Assembly (NCBI GenBank): GCA_002479485.1
Contig: DLNM01000027.1
Coordinates: 1 to 63,217, forward strand
Direction: 5' to 3'
Source of the DNA: Firmicutes bacterium UBA7510
GTDB taxonomy: Bacteria; Bacillota; Clostridia; Tissierellales; Sedimentibacteraceae
Length of the DNA stretch: 63,217 nucleotides
How positions within the stretch are numbered: the first letter of the stretch is position 1; each line of letters begins with the position of its first letter. The notes below the pieces were generated by a model, which made no database searches, was not told where the DNA came from, and saw nothing but the letters and a program-made list of their open reading frames with translations. Made by a program: the position numbers and the translations under genes. Shown piece after piece: positions 36,391 through 44,941 of this stretch.

Positions 36391-36435
36391 ATAGCAGAGG
36401 CTAATGCAGAATAATTAATAATTAGCCTTTGCTAT
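36391..36435. repeat. Inverted repeat in the leader of the CD3324-type gene
   Basis: Arms ATAGCAGAGGCTAAT (36391-36405) and ATTAGCCTTTGCTAT (36421-36435) pair over 15 positions with one mismatch. There is no T run, and it lies 32 nt before a HTH gene. It could be a terminator remnant, an operator or an mRNA-stabilising hairpin. Confidence 0.55.
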
Positions 36436-36466
36436 TCCTAAATAACAATTATCTTAGGAGGGCAAA

Positions 36467-36742
36467 ATGAGCTATATTAAAGCAAATAATATACTGCCGG
36501 ATGAACTGGTAGAATTAATACAAGAATACATTGACGGAGAATACATATACATACCTAAAAAGGAATCTAATAAAAAGTCTTGGGGCAGTAATACTAGTAC
36601 TAAGCAAGAATTAGAATATAGAAATGACAACATATATAGTGATTATGTTAATGGATCTAAAATTGATGATTTAACTACGAAGTATTTCCTATCAATTAAA
36701 AGTATTCAAAGAATTATATATGAAAAAAGAAAGTTAGCATGA
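36467..36742 (+). CDS. CD3324 family HTH protein
   Basis: A 91-aa protein beginning SYIKANNILPDELVELIQEYIDGEYIYIPKK, the CD3324 family pattern, with a C-terminal helix-turn-helix SKIDDLTTKYFLSIKSIQRII similar to Mor-like regulators. It probably binds DNA; target unknown. TAGGAGGG precedes the ATG and a strong terminator overlaps the stop. Confidence 0.78.
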   Translation: MSYIKANNILPDELVELIQEYIDGEYIYIPKKESNKKSWGSNTSTKQELEYRNDNIYSDYVNGSKIDDLTTKYFLSIKSIQRIIYEKRKLA

Positions 36743-36791
36743 AATAAAAATAAGCCAGTGTAAATAATTACATATTGGCTTATTTTTATTT
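36742..36791. terminator. Terminator after CD3324-type gene
   Basis: Perfect 16-bp stem (36742-36757/36776-36791) with A run before and T run after. The stop codon overlaps its first base. From here to the gene at 37039 (about 250 nt) the DNA is over 80 percent A+T with no feature I can support. Confidence 0.85.
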
Positions 36792-37038
36792 CATAATAAA
36801 TTATTAGGTTTTTTAATTATAATTTTCATTATACAATATTATTTATGGAAGTTTTTATAGTAAAATCAATAAGAATAACTACAAAATTTTATCTTAATAA
36901 AAAAAATTAATAGTTAATTTACATTTAATAAGCTAAAAAAGCTTTAAGTTAGATAGCATTGATTTTTATTTATAAAAATTGCTAAGTCATAAAAATATAA
37001 AATTTTAATGAATAAATTTATGAGAAGGAGACATTTTT

Positions 37039-37794
37039 ATGTATAAACTTATTGGATCTAAAATGAAAGCAACTCAAAATCTCTTCAATGCATACAAAAA
37101 CAACATACCTATATTTCAAAGTGTGCTTGACGGTAATTATGAAGGGGTAGTTCTTGTTGATAAAGAGAGTAAGCCAACTTGGGCTGTTTTACAAACACCA
37201 GTTGGTCATCATTTTGTAGCAGGAAACCCTATTAAGAATGAAATACTTGAAGATATACTTTTTAACCAAATATTAAAAACTCAAGAAGAAAAACAACTTA
37301 TTGTGTTTTCACCGTCTGATGATTGGCAATTATTATTGGAATCTATCTTTTTGCCTCGTAAAGGATTTATTGTGCCACGAAAAATATTTTCATTCAGCTA
37401 TGAATCTTACTGTAAGGTAGACAATTGGCAAAACAAGATGCCTGAAAATGCTGAAATGATTATAACAAAGGAACATTGTGACCCATTTTGCATAAAAAAT
37501 GAATGGGTTGCTAAACTAATGCTTGAAGGTGTTTGCCTAAGTATATGCAGCGCTCCAATGGTCGGCGGAGGATATGCGGAAATTGATATTAAAACAAATC
37601 CTGATTTTCAGAAAAAAGGCTATGGAACATTGACTGCATTGGCACTTATACAACAACTTATACAACAATCATTAATTCCTTGTTGGTCTTCATGGCCGGA
37701 AAAAACAGCCTCTCAAGCAATTGCCAAAAAAGTTGGATTTTTACCTCAAGCAGATGTTAATGCATGGGTGTGGGATGAACACAATTGTACCTAA
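37039..37794 (+). CDS. GNAT acetyltransferase (PF12746-like)
   Basis: A 251-aa protein of the two-part GNAT_acetyltran family. The N-terminal region has LDGNYEGVVLVD and VAGNP, the C-terminal GNAT domain has DIKTNPDFQKKGYGTLTALALIQQ and WPEKTASQAIAKKVGF. Substrate unknown. AGAAGGAG precedes the ATG. Confidence 0.8.
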   Translation: MYKLIGSKMKATQNLFNAYKNNIPIFQSVLDGNYEGVVLVDKESKPTWAVLQTPVGHHFVAGNPIKNEILEDILFNQILKTQEEKQLIVFSPSDDWQLLLESIFLPRKGFIVPRKIFSFSYESYCKVDNWQNKMPENAEMIITKEHCDPFCIKNEWVAKLMLEGVCLSICSAPMVGGGYAEIDIKTNPDFQKKGYGTLTALALIQQLIQQSLIPCWSSWPEKTASQAIAKKVGFLPQADVNAWVWDEHNCT

Positions 37795-37930
37795 TATATT
37801 GGTTTTATATAAAGAAATAGTATTAGATATTTTGGTTAAAGTTAAAATTGAAAAATGATAAGAAAGTATGCACTGTGTTTTTGTACAAATTTTTTATAAT
37901 TTATTGTGGGATAGGTGTGTGGTCATAAAT

Positions 37931-38587
37931 ATGAGTATAAAATTAGAAAGAATGAATGAATTTTTTACTACCAGAGTAAATGATTATGACGAACATATGA
38001 TAAATAATGTTGAAGGTTGCAAAGAAGGATATATAAAAATGTCAGAACTTTTACCTGAATACACTGAAAAACTTCTTGATTTAGGATGTGGAACTGGTCT
38101 TGAACTTGAAGAAATATTTAAAAAGTATCCTAATATTCAGGTAACAGGAATAGATTTAACAAAATCAATGCTGGATAAATTAAAAGAGAAGTATTATGAT
38201 AAGGGTATAACTTTAATAAATGCAAGCTATTTTGACTGTGATTTAGGCTTTGAAGAATATGATGCAGCTATATCTTTTCAAACGATGCATCATTTTTTGC
38301 ATGAAGATAAGCTAAAGTTATATAAAAATATCTGTGACTCGCTAAAGCCAAATGGTGTATATATAGAATGTGATTATATGGTAATAAATCAGGAAGACGA
38401 GGATTTTTATTTTAGTGAAATGAAAAGATTTAGGGAGGAACAAAATCTAAATGATAACGAATTTTATCATTATGACACTCCATGTACTATTGACAATCAA
38501 ATAAAGTTATTTAAAGATGCTGGTTTTAAAACTGTTAAAGATGTTTGGCGAGTAGAGAATACAACAATTATAGTTACACAAAAATAG
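37931..38587 (+). CDS. Class I SAM-dependent methyltransferase
   Basis: A 218-aa methyltransferase. Motif I is LLDLGCGTGLELEEI (about residues 52-66), followed by VTGIDLTKSMLDKL and the post-motif AAISFQTMHHFLHEDK. Substrate unknown. The start is set at ATG 37931 with AGGTGTG upstream; an in-frame extension to 37868 has no good ribosome site. It ends 17 nt before the next GNAT start. Confidence 0.83.
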   Translation: MSIKLERMNEFFTTRVNDYDEHMINNVEGCKEGYIKMSELLPEYTEKLLDLGCGTGLELEEIFKKYPNIQVTGIDLTKSMLDKLKEKYYDKGITLINASYFDCDLGFEEYDAAISFQTMHHFLHEDKLKLYKNICDSLKPNGVYIECDYMVINQEDEDFYFSEMKRFREEQNLNDNEFYHYDTPCTIDNQIKLFKDAGFKTVKDVWRVENTTIIVTQK

Positions 38588-38604
38588 AAAAGTGTGAGGT
38601 AAAA

Positions 38605-39144
38605 ATGGACAATATATTATATAGAGAAATTAAAGTTGAAGAATTGAATATAAAACTCTTTAGTAAATTTGATCGTCATCAAGATGTAAAAAAATGTTGG
38701 CGAAAAATTGACGGTGAGTGGATTTTAAAGGATATAGCATTTGTTGAAGTATGGGATGAGGAAGAATATGAGTATCTTGTTAAATGTCTTATAAATGCAA
38801 TAAAGACAGGTGGAAGTGTTTATGGCGCATTTAAAAATGATTATTTGATTGGTTTTGCTTCACTAGAAAATGAGAAGTTTGGTACTGAAAATCAGTATTT
38901 ACAGTTATCTAATATTCATACTTCTTTTGAAAGTAGAGGTTATGGAGTAGGGAAAAAACTGTTTAATATAATGATTGATGAAGCAAGAAAAAGAAAGGCC
39001 AAGAAATTATATATTTCAGCACATTCATCAGAAGAATCTCAAGCCTTTTACAAAAAAATAGGATGTAAAGAAGCGGCAGAATATAATAAACAACTAGTTG
39101 AATTAGAACCATGTGATTGTCAATTAGAATATGAATTATTCTAA
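38605..39144 (+). CDS. GNAT N-acetyltransferase
   Basis: A 179-aa acetyltransferase with LSNIHTSFESRGYGVGKKLFNIMIDEA (CoA loop SRGYGVG) and ISAHSSEESQAFYKKIGC, a layout often seen in aminoglycoside- or small-amine-acetylating relatives. Real substrate unknown. ATG 38605 follows GTGAGGT. Coupled to the methyltransferase gene upstream. Confidence 0.83.
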   Translation: MDNILYREIKVEELNIKLFSKFDRHQDVKKCWRKIDGEWILKDIAFVEVWDEEEYEYLVKCLINAIKTGGSVYGAFKNDYLIGFASLENEKFGTENQYLQLSNIHTSFESRGYGVGKKLFNIMIDEARKRKAKKLYISAHSSEESQAFYKKIGCKEAAEYNKQLVELEPCDCQLEYELF

Positions 39145-39159
39145 AAATAAAACCAATAG

Positions 39160-39217
39160 AATAAACAATAGAACATAGATTAGTTTATTAAACTATATCT
39201 ATGTTCTATTGTTTATT
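39160..39217. repeat. Perfect 21-bp inverted repeat
   Basis: Arms 39160-39180 and 39197-39217 are fully complementary, with a 16-nt AT-rich loop. They lie between two GNAT genes. The stem is much longer than usual terminators here and lacks a T run, so it may be a small mobile palindrome or attenuator. Confidence 0.7.
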
Positions 39218-39304
39218 AATCTAAATTTAATTTGATAAATTGGTAAATTCTGATATAATTATAACAATTAGCAAGAAAAATGTTTTCAAAATTGGAGGAT
39301 TTCT

Positions 39305-39844
39305 ATGAACCATATTGTAGGTAATATTGACATAAAAACTGAAAGGCTACTGTTAAGGCAGCTTAAGGAAAGCGATTTGGAAGGATTTTTTAAAATTTTT
39401 TCAGATCCAACTGTTGTTAAAAACTATATATGCGAAGGGCTTCAATCTAAGGAAAGCGTAAAGGTATTTTTACATAAGACTTACGAATATTCAAAAGAAA
39501 ACTCATGTTATTTTTGGGTAATTGAGTTTAATAGTAAAATGATAGGTTTTATAAACCTATGTGATCATGTTGAAACCTTTAGTCGATGTGAGGTAGGTTT
39601 TTGCATAAATGAGGATTACAGGGGTAAAGGATATGCTTCAGAAGCATTAAGTGGAGTTTTGAACTTTTTAACAAATATTGTTGGATACAATAAGGTTTCA
39701 GCAGCACATTTTAAGGATAATACTGCAAGTGGTAATGTAATGAAAAAAGCAAATATGACTTATGAGGGTGAAAGAAAGTCTGAAGTTTTTTATCAAGGCA
39801 AATTTATTGACTGTGAATATTATTATTATCTAAAAGATAACTAG
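39305..39844 (+). CDS. GNAT N-acetyltransferase (RimJ/RimL-like)
   Basis: A 179-aa acetyltransferase opening IKTERLLLRQLKESDLEGF, with FCINEDYRGKGYASEALSGVL as CoA loop and AAHFKDNTASGNVMKKANMTYEG, the RimJ/RimL pattern. Substrate unknown. TTGGAGG precedes the ATG. Confidence 0.86.
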   Translation: MNHIVGNIDIKTERLLLRQLKESDLEGFFKIFSDPTVVKNYICEGLQSKESVKVFLHKTYEYSKENSCYFWVIEFNSKMIGFINLCDHVETFSRCEVGFCINEDYRGKGYASEALSGVLNFLTNIVGYNKVSAAHFKDNTASGNVMKKANMTYEGERKSEVFYQGKFIDCEYYYYLKDN

Positions 39845-39876
39845 AATACATTTCACTTTTAAGAGGAGAGTTTCTT

Positions 39877-40143
39877 ATGAGTAAGTTTCCATTTAAAATT
39901 ATTAAATTTATTTATTTTTTACTAGGTATATTTATATTTTTATTTATGGTAGGAGGGATGTTGGTATATTTGCCATTAATATATATATCCTTTATACCGC
40001 TCTTGATAGCTATTATATATATGATCATTAAGTGTAAATGTCCGCACTGTGGAAAATTTGAAAATTTAGATAGATTTATATACGCAAGAAAGCATGTGTT
40101 TCACTGTAGAAACTGTGGAAGAATTATAGAGATTGAAGAATGA
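39877..40143 (+). CDS. Small membrane protein with zinc ribbon
   Basis: An 88-aa protein with two adjacent hydrophobic helices (about residues 9-50) and a cytosolic zinc ribbon, CPHC about residue 57 and CRNC about residue 77. No known function. AAGAGGAGAG precedes the ATG. Confidence 0.7.
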   Translation: MSKFPFKIIKFIYFLLGIFIFLFMVGGMLVYLPLIYISFIPLLIAIIYMIIKCKCPHCGKFENLDRFIYARKHVFHCRNCGRIIEIEE

Positions 40144-40180
40144 AGGGTAAAATTATTTATTAATGAACTGAGGAGAGTTT

Positions 40181-40660
40181 ATGATACACGTTAATGTTAG
40201 GGGAATAATTGTAAGAGAGAACAACAATCAAAAAGAAATTGTAGTGCAATTAAGAAAAAGAGTTGGTGAACCAGAATGTTTTGAATTGCCTGGTGGAAGA
40301 ATTGAAGAATATGAATCTATCACAGAAGCTTTGAGAAGAGAAATATTAGAAGAAACAGGATTATATGTAACTACTATTCAAAATGAGAAAGACCAAATTG
40401 TAAAAAAATCAGATGTATCATTATTTGAAGTTCAGTGTATAAAGCCATATGCAGCGTATCAAACATTATTTGGACCTGTAGATTCATTTGGTTTGTATTT
40501 TTTATGTATAGCTGAGGGAGACTTTTTAGAAATTGGTGATGATACAGAAAAGGCTCACTGGGCAACAATATCTGAAATACAAGATTATATTAAATTTAAC
40601 AAGTTTTCTGATATAGATAGGCCTGCAATAATAATGTATTTAAATGAACTAAAATTATAG
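40181..40660 (+). CDS. Nudix hydrolase
   Basis: A 159-aa hydrolase. The Nudix box GGRIEEYESITEALRREILEETGL is complete (about residues 37-60, REiLEE core). It resembles MutT-like nucleotide-pool enzymes but the substrate is open. GAGGAGAG precedes the ATG. Second Nudix gene of the island. Confidence 0.88.
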   Translation: MIHVNVRGIIVRENNNQKEIVVQLRKRVGEPECFELPGGRIEEYESITEALRREILEETGLYVTTIQNEKDQIVKKSDVSLFEVQCIKPYAAYQTLFGPVDSFGLYFLCIAEGDFLEIGDDTEKAHWATISEIQDYIKFNKFSDIDRPAIIMYLNELKL

Positions 40661-40750
40661 ATTTAATATAAAAAATTGAGTTAAAAATGTTAGTTGAAGT
40701 ATTGAACTAACATTAATTAAGGAATATTTTGGGGGATTAAATTTTAAAAA

Positions 40751-42436
40751 ATGAAAAAGTATATCTTTGCATTAATGAATATTGCAATAATTATATTTCT
40801 GCTAACAAGCTGTTCAGAAAGGATAAATAACAAAGATACGATTATAGAAAAAGACAATGTTGTACCTGTAGATAATCAGAAACCAACTACCAGTGAAAAT
40901 GAGCCTAATGATACAAAGGATTTACAAGAGAATCCTGAAAAAGACCTTAGTATAAAATTAAGCTCAACATTTAGAGATGAACTATTGAAGCTTAATTTAA
41001 AGAGAAATCCTTACTGGGAAAATGGTGATCCTATACAAACAGAGTGGACTAAAAAGTGGCTAGAGTTTACATATAAGGATATGGTTTTATCTAATGTTAG
41101 GACTAAAGCAACTGGCTTTTATGATAAACATATTAATGATGAACTTAATTTACGATTAGAAAAAATTTTTGTTCAATTTAACTCTGATAAAAATATTGAT
41201 GGATTAGAAAAAAACAATGATAACATGTATATAACTGAAATTTATTTTGTATTAGCTGATAAAAGAGAAAATGGTGAACCATACCATTATTATCTTGATT
41301 CAATTAGGAATGAAAATCTTGATTATATTAGTGTGTTTGAGCATGGGCTTAGTGTTCTGGCTAGTGATTCTAGATTTAATAAAAATTTAGATATTGAAAA
41401 GTTTAATAAAGAGAATACTTTAACTGAAGGAGTTAATATATTAGATAGAAACGAATTTTTTGAAGGGTATACTATATACTCAATTGGTGTTGAAGAAGAA
41501 AAGATAGTTTTTCTAATGGGTAAGCCTTACAAGTTAAGTGAAGGTGGAGTACTATATCATAATTTAAAGATTTGTAGTTATGATTATGAAAAACATTTAA
41601 TAACAAATTCAATTAGTTTAGAAGAAATTGAAGGATACAATTTCGGCTATTTTAATAAAAGCTTTTATTTTGATAATGGTAAGAAACAACATTTTATTGA
41701 TTTTAATGGAAAGGCTAGTATGTTAGAGCAAAATGCTAATGTAAAAATCTACTCACCTGACAATAAGTTTTATGCATACACTGATGAAAAACGAAGCCTA
41801 TTTGTCAAAAATACAGAAAGTGATGAGATAATTATAACATTAGAAAGTACAACTGATGAGGATAAGATAACTAAGATATCACAGTACAATGCATATAATA
41901 ATTATCAATGGATAGATAATGAACGCCTTATTTATACTATGACTGGTTATGAATGGAGTAATGGCTTTGGTATAGTAAACATAAGTACAGGAGAAAACAT
42001 AGAGTTAGAAAATTCAAGAGGTAAGTGGATTCATAAAATACTGAATGGAAGATTATATGCTGGTATTTTTGGATATTATGGCGAAACTTTTCCGTATATG
42101 TTTGGATATTATGATTTAACTAGTATATCTTATCCTTATACTGAAGTATATAACGCTGAAAATAAAAGAGAAATATATGAGTCAGAAGGTGATTATTTAG
42201 AATTTAGTAGGTTAATATCATCTGATATATCCAAATTGTATATATATTCATTTAAATCGGAAAAATATGAATATTTTACAAAAACATTAGACTTGAATAA
42301 TGGGGAAGTTACTAAGGTAATCAGATTTAATTTAAGTCAGTATATTCAGCCTAGCTATATTGAGTATAGCGGAATATATAATAATAAGGTATTAGTTATA
42401 ATGGATAGATACAATGTATATTTAATTGAATTATAA
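40751..42436 (+). CDS. Uncharacterised lipoprotein
   Basis: A 561-aa lipoprotein. The signal peptide ends in the lipobox LLTSC with Cys 21 as lipidation site, followed by a charged, Asn-rich linker. The C-terminal half (from about residue 320) shows repeated strand-turn blocks such as YSPDNKFYAYTDEKR and DNERLIYTMTGYEW, like a beta-propeller. No enzyme motif is visible. GGGGGA precedes the ATG. It pairs with the lipoprotein gene downstream. Confidence 0.7.
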   Translation: MKKYIFALMNIAIIIFLLTSCSERINNKDTIIEKDNVVPVDNQKPTTSENEPNDTKDLQENPEKDLSIKLSSTFRDELLKLNLKRNPYWENGDPIQTEWTKKWLEFTYKDMVLSNVRTKATGFYDKHINDELNLRLEKIFVQFNSDKNIDGLEKNNDNMYITEIYFVLADKRENGEPYHYYLDSIRNENLDYISVFEHGLSVLASDSRFNKNLDIEKFNKENTLTEGVNILDRNEFFEGYTIYSIGVEEEKIVFLMGKPYKLSEGGVLYHNLKICSYDYEKHLITNSISLEEIEGYNFGYFNKSFYFDNGKKQHFIDFNGKASMLEQNANVKIYSPDNKFYAYTDEKRSLFVKNTESDEIIITLESTTDEDKITKISQYNAYNNYQWIDNERLIYTMTGYEWSNGFGIVNISTGENIELENSRGKWIHKILNGRLYAGIFGYYGETFPYMFGYYDLTSISYPYTEVYNAENKREIYESEGDYLEFSRLISSDISKLYIYSFKSEKYEYFTKTLDLNNGEVTKVIRFNLSQYIQPSYIEYSGIYNNKVLVIMDRYNVYLIEL

Positions 42437-42466
42437 TTTTTAATATATTTTGTAAAGGAGTGTGCT

Positions 42467-43117
42467 ATGAGATTTAAATACATAATTATTTTAGCTATTA
42501 TTTTAAGTTTAATGTTATTTTCATCCTGTGTAAAGGATGATTATAAAAATAATGATGTAAATGAGAATGCAAAGCCTGTTATATACTTATATCCGGAACA
42601 AGAGTGTAAAGTAGAAGTTGTACTAGATTATGATGGAGAACTAACATGTACATATCCTGAAAGTGATGGAGCTTGGGAAGTGTTAGCTAGACCTGATGGA
42701 ACGCTTATTAATTTAGAAGATAATAAAGAATACTCATATTTATTTTGGGAGGGTATTATAGATACACAATATGATTTTTCAGAGGGTTTTGTTATTAAGG
42801 GTGAAGATACAAAAGACTTTTTACAGGAAAAGCTATCATACATTGGATTAACTCCAAGGGAATATAATGAATTTATAGTTTTTTGGTTACCAAAAATGAA
42901 GGAGAATAAATATAATATAATTAGCTTTCAGGATGACATATACACAAATTCAGCAAAGCTGACAATAACTCCGGAACCAGACAGTTTGTTGAGAGTATTT
43001 ATGGCTTATAAACCTCTTGATAATCCTACACAAGTTAAAGAGCAAAAGTTAGAACCATTCAATCGAAATGGATTTACGGTTATTGAATGGGGAGGAAGTG
43101 AGATAAAACATAAATGA
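42467..43117 (+). CDS. Lipoprotein with KPVIYLYP motif
   Basis: A 216-aa lipoprotein with lipobox MLFSSC (Cys 21). The mature part begins with AKPVIYLYPEQECKVEV, a motif I recognise from uncharacterised secreted proteins across bacteria, followed by LVIxWxPxM-like block FIVFWLPKMKENKYNII. Function unknown. It overlaps the next gene by the ATGA tetranucleotide. Confidence 0.7.
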   Translation: MRFKYIIILAIILSLMLFSSCVKDDYKNNDVNENAKPVIYLYPEQECKVEVVLDYDGELTCTYPESDGAWEVLARPDGTLINLEDNKEYSYLFWEGIIDTQYDFSEGFVIKGEDTKDFLQEKLSYIGLTPREYNEFIVFWLPKMKENKYNIISFQDDIYTNSAKLTITPEPDSLLRVFMAYKPLDNPTQVKEQKLEPFNRNGFTVIEWGGSEIKHK

Positions 43118-43659
43118 AAACATTGATTTTTAACGGCTCTCCAAGGAAAAACGGAGATACAAATACTTTAATAAATGAAGTTATAAATAATATTAAAGGC
43201 GAGTATAAAATTATAAATGCCTATGATTGCAATATTATGCCATGTACTGATTGTAGATATTGTTGGGAGAATAAAGGCTGTTGTCATAATGATGAGATGC
43301 AAGAAGTATATGATTATATACAAGAATGTGACAATATATTAATAGCATCTCCGCTGTATTTTTCAGAGTTAACAGGTCAATTATTAGCTATATTAAGTAG
43401 ACTACAAACATATTTTAGCGCTAAATTTTTTAGAAAAGAAACTCCAATAAAAAAGGCTAAAAAAGGTGGAGTTATAATTGTTGGAGGTGGAGATGGAAAA
43501 GTAGAAAAAGCTTATAGAACAGCTGTCGTTTTACTTCATCACATGAATGCTTATGATATTTTTCCTGTTGTATATAGTCATAACACTAATAATGTTCCAA
43601 GCAAAGATGACATTAAAGCAATGAATGATTCAAAGGAATTAGCATTGTTTTTTAATTAA
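43114..43659 (+). CDS. NADPH-dependent FMN reductase / iron-sulfur flavoprotein-like
   Basis: A 181-aa flavodoxin-fold oxidoreductase. The FMN phosphate loop is FNGSPRKNGDTNTL at the N-terminus and ASPLYFSELTGQLLAILSR binds the flavin ring region. Four cysteines in CTDCRYCWENKGCC fit the compact motif of iron-sulfur flavoproteins, so a 4Fe-4S cluster is possible. Electron partner unknown. Translationally coupled to the lipoprotein gene. Confidence 0.8.
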   Translation: MKTLIFNGSPRKNGDTNTLINEVINNIKGEYKIINAYDCNIMPCTDCRYCWENKGCCHNDEMQEVYDYIQECDNILIASPLYFSELTGQLLAILSRLQTYFSAKFFRKETPIKKAKKGGVIIVGGGDGKVEKAYRTAVVLLHHMNAYDIFPVVYSHNTNNVPSKDDIKAMNDSKELALFFN

Positions 43660-43686
43660 TGTTAATTATTTTATAGTTTAGGAGAA

Positions 43687-43821
43687 ATTGTTACGGTCAT
43701 ATTTTATTTTATAATTTTATTATTAATTCCTATGACTATGATAGGTATAGGACATGCATGGAAGAAGAAGTTAAACATATATGTTAGTTGCAGGAGTTTA
43801 AACAACAAAATTGATATTTAA
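43687..43821 (+). pseudogene. SdpI-like membrane fragment
   Basis: A short frame without a normal start codon encodes a hydrophobic helix and MIGIGHAWKKKLN followed by CRSLNNK. It resembles the helix-plus-GYR signature of SdpI family immunity proteins, cut short by a stop. AGGAG lies just upstream. Probably a remnant; similarity is weak. Confidence 0.3.
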
Positions 43822-43887
43822 TGATTAAAAGCAATAATTATGCTGTCATTTATATAATACTAGAAAGAAAATAGAAAGGAAAATAAT

Positions 43888-44403
43888 ATGTTATTTAATA
43901 ATTTTAAGAGTGAAAGATTAATCATACGTGATATGAAAGAAGAAGATGCAAAGGAAGTTTGGGAGATATGGAGTAACAGTGAAAATGAAAAATATATGGG
44001 CGATCCAGTAGCATCACAAGATGAAATAATATCTTTTTGTATAGAAAACAAAAGAACTAATAATCATAATCACCTTGCAGTTGCGACTTTAAAAGACTCA
44101 GGCGAGATTATTGGAACTTGTTGTTTTGGTCCAACAAAAAAACAAGAAGAGTGGGGCTTTGGATATTCGATTAAGCAAGAATTCTGGGGTAAAGGTTATG
44201 CTACTGAAATTGTGAAATCAATTATTGCTTTTGGAATTAGTTTAGGTGTAACAGATTTTATATCAGATTGTGCAACTGAAAACATCGCTTCTAGTAAAGT
44301 TTTAGAAAAAAGCGGAATGTATTTTGATCATAAAAGCAGTTTTACTCAGCAAGGTACGAATATAATATTTGAATCTAATGTTTATAAATTACATATTGAT
44401 TAA
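43888..44403 (+). CDS. GNAT N-acetyltransferase
   Basis: A 171-aa acetyltransferase opening FKSERLIIRDMKEEDAKEVW, with GYSIKQEFWGKGYATEIVKSII as CoA loop and DCATENIASSKVLEKSGMYF, the RimJ/RimL pattern. Substrate unknown. AAAGGA precedes the ATG. Last gene of the accessory island. Confidence 0.85.
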   Translation: MLFNNFKSERLIIRDMKEEDAKEVWEIWSNSENEKYMGDPVASQDEIISFCIENKRTNNHNHLAVATLKDSGEIIGTCCFGPTKKQEEWGFGYSIKQEFWGKGYATEIVKSIIAFGISLGVTDFISDCATENIASSKVLEKSGMYFDHKSSFTQQGTNIIFESNVYKLHID

Positions 44404-44491
44404 TTATATAATAGTTTAATAACTCTGAGTTCTAAGTGTAAAAACTCAATATCCTTTTATTAAATTTTTAATAATTCATTAAAAGAATTAC

Positions 44492-44542
44492 CAATAGTTT
44501 TTAAAAAAAACTATTGACAAAGTATTGATTTTAATATAAAAT
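44492..44542 (+). promoter_or_regulatory. Promoter of ylxM-ffh with overlapping hairpin
   Basis: TTGACA (44514-44519), 17-nt spacer, TAAAAT (44537-44542), 40 nt before ylxM. An inverted repeat CAATAGTTTTT/AAAAACTATTG (44492-44516) overlaps the first bases of the -35 box. It could be a terminator for the GNAT gene upstream or a binding site. Confidence 0.65.
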
Positions 44543-44581
44543 CTCACTGTTAAGTAATTTACTTTACAGTAGGTGAAAGAA

Positions 44582-44929
44582 ATGTTGGAGAAAAATTTAT
44601 ACTTTAGTGTATTGTACGATTATTATGGAAGCTTATTAAAGGAAAATCAAGCAATTGTTATTGATTTATACTACAATCAGGATTTAAGCTTAGGTGAGAT
44701 AGCAGAAGAGTTAAATATATCAAGAGCTGGTATACATGATACATTAAAAAGAGCTGAAAAAAATCTAACAGAATTTGAGGAAAAACTCTCTTTGCATACA
44801 AAATTGGAAAAATATTATGAATCAGCAGAGAAAATAATTGAGATATTAAACAAAATTGATGATGATAAATATAAAGATGAAGTAAATAGTATTAGAAAAG
44901 AAGCTGAGAAAATATTAAATGAAGGGTAG
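44582..44929 (+). CDS. ylxM: YlxM/p13-like SRP-associated HTH protein
   Basis: A 115-aa protein with a sigma-70 region 4-like helix-turn-helix: LYYNQDLSLGEIAEELNISRAGIHDTLKRAEKNL. YlxM proteins act with SRP; in streptococci the homologue binds Ffh and 4.5S RNA. Start ATG 44582 behind AGGTGA; GTG at 44573 lies inside that site. It precedes ffh by 12 nt. Confidence 0.92.
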   Translation: MLEKNLYFSVLYDYYGSLLKENQAIVIDLYYNQDLSLGEIAEELNISRAGIHDTLKRAEKNLTEFEEKLSLHTKLEKYYESAEKIIEILNKIDDDKYKDEVNSIRKEAEKILNEG

Positions 44930-44941
44930 GAAAGTACAATC

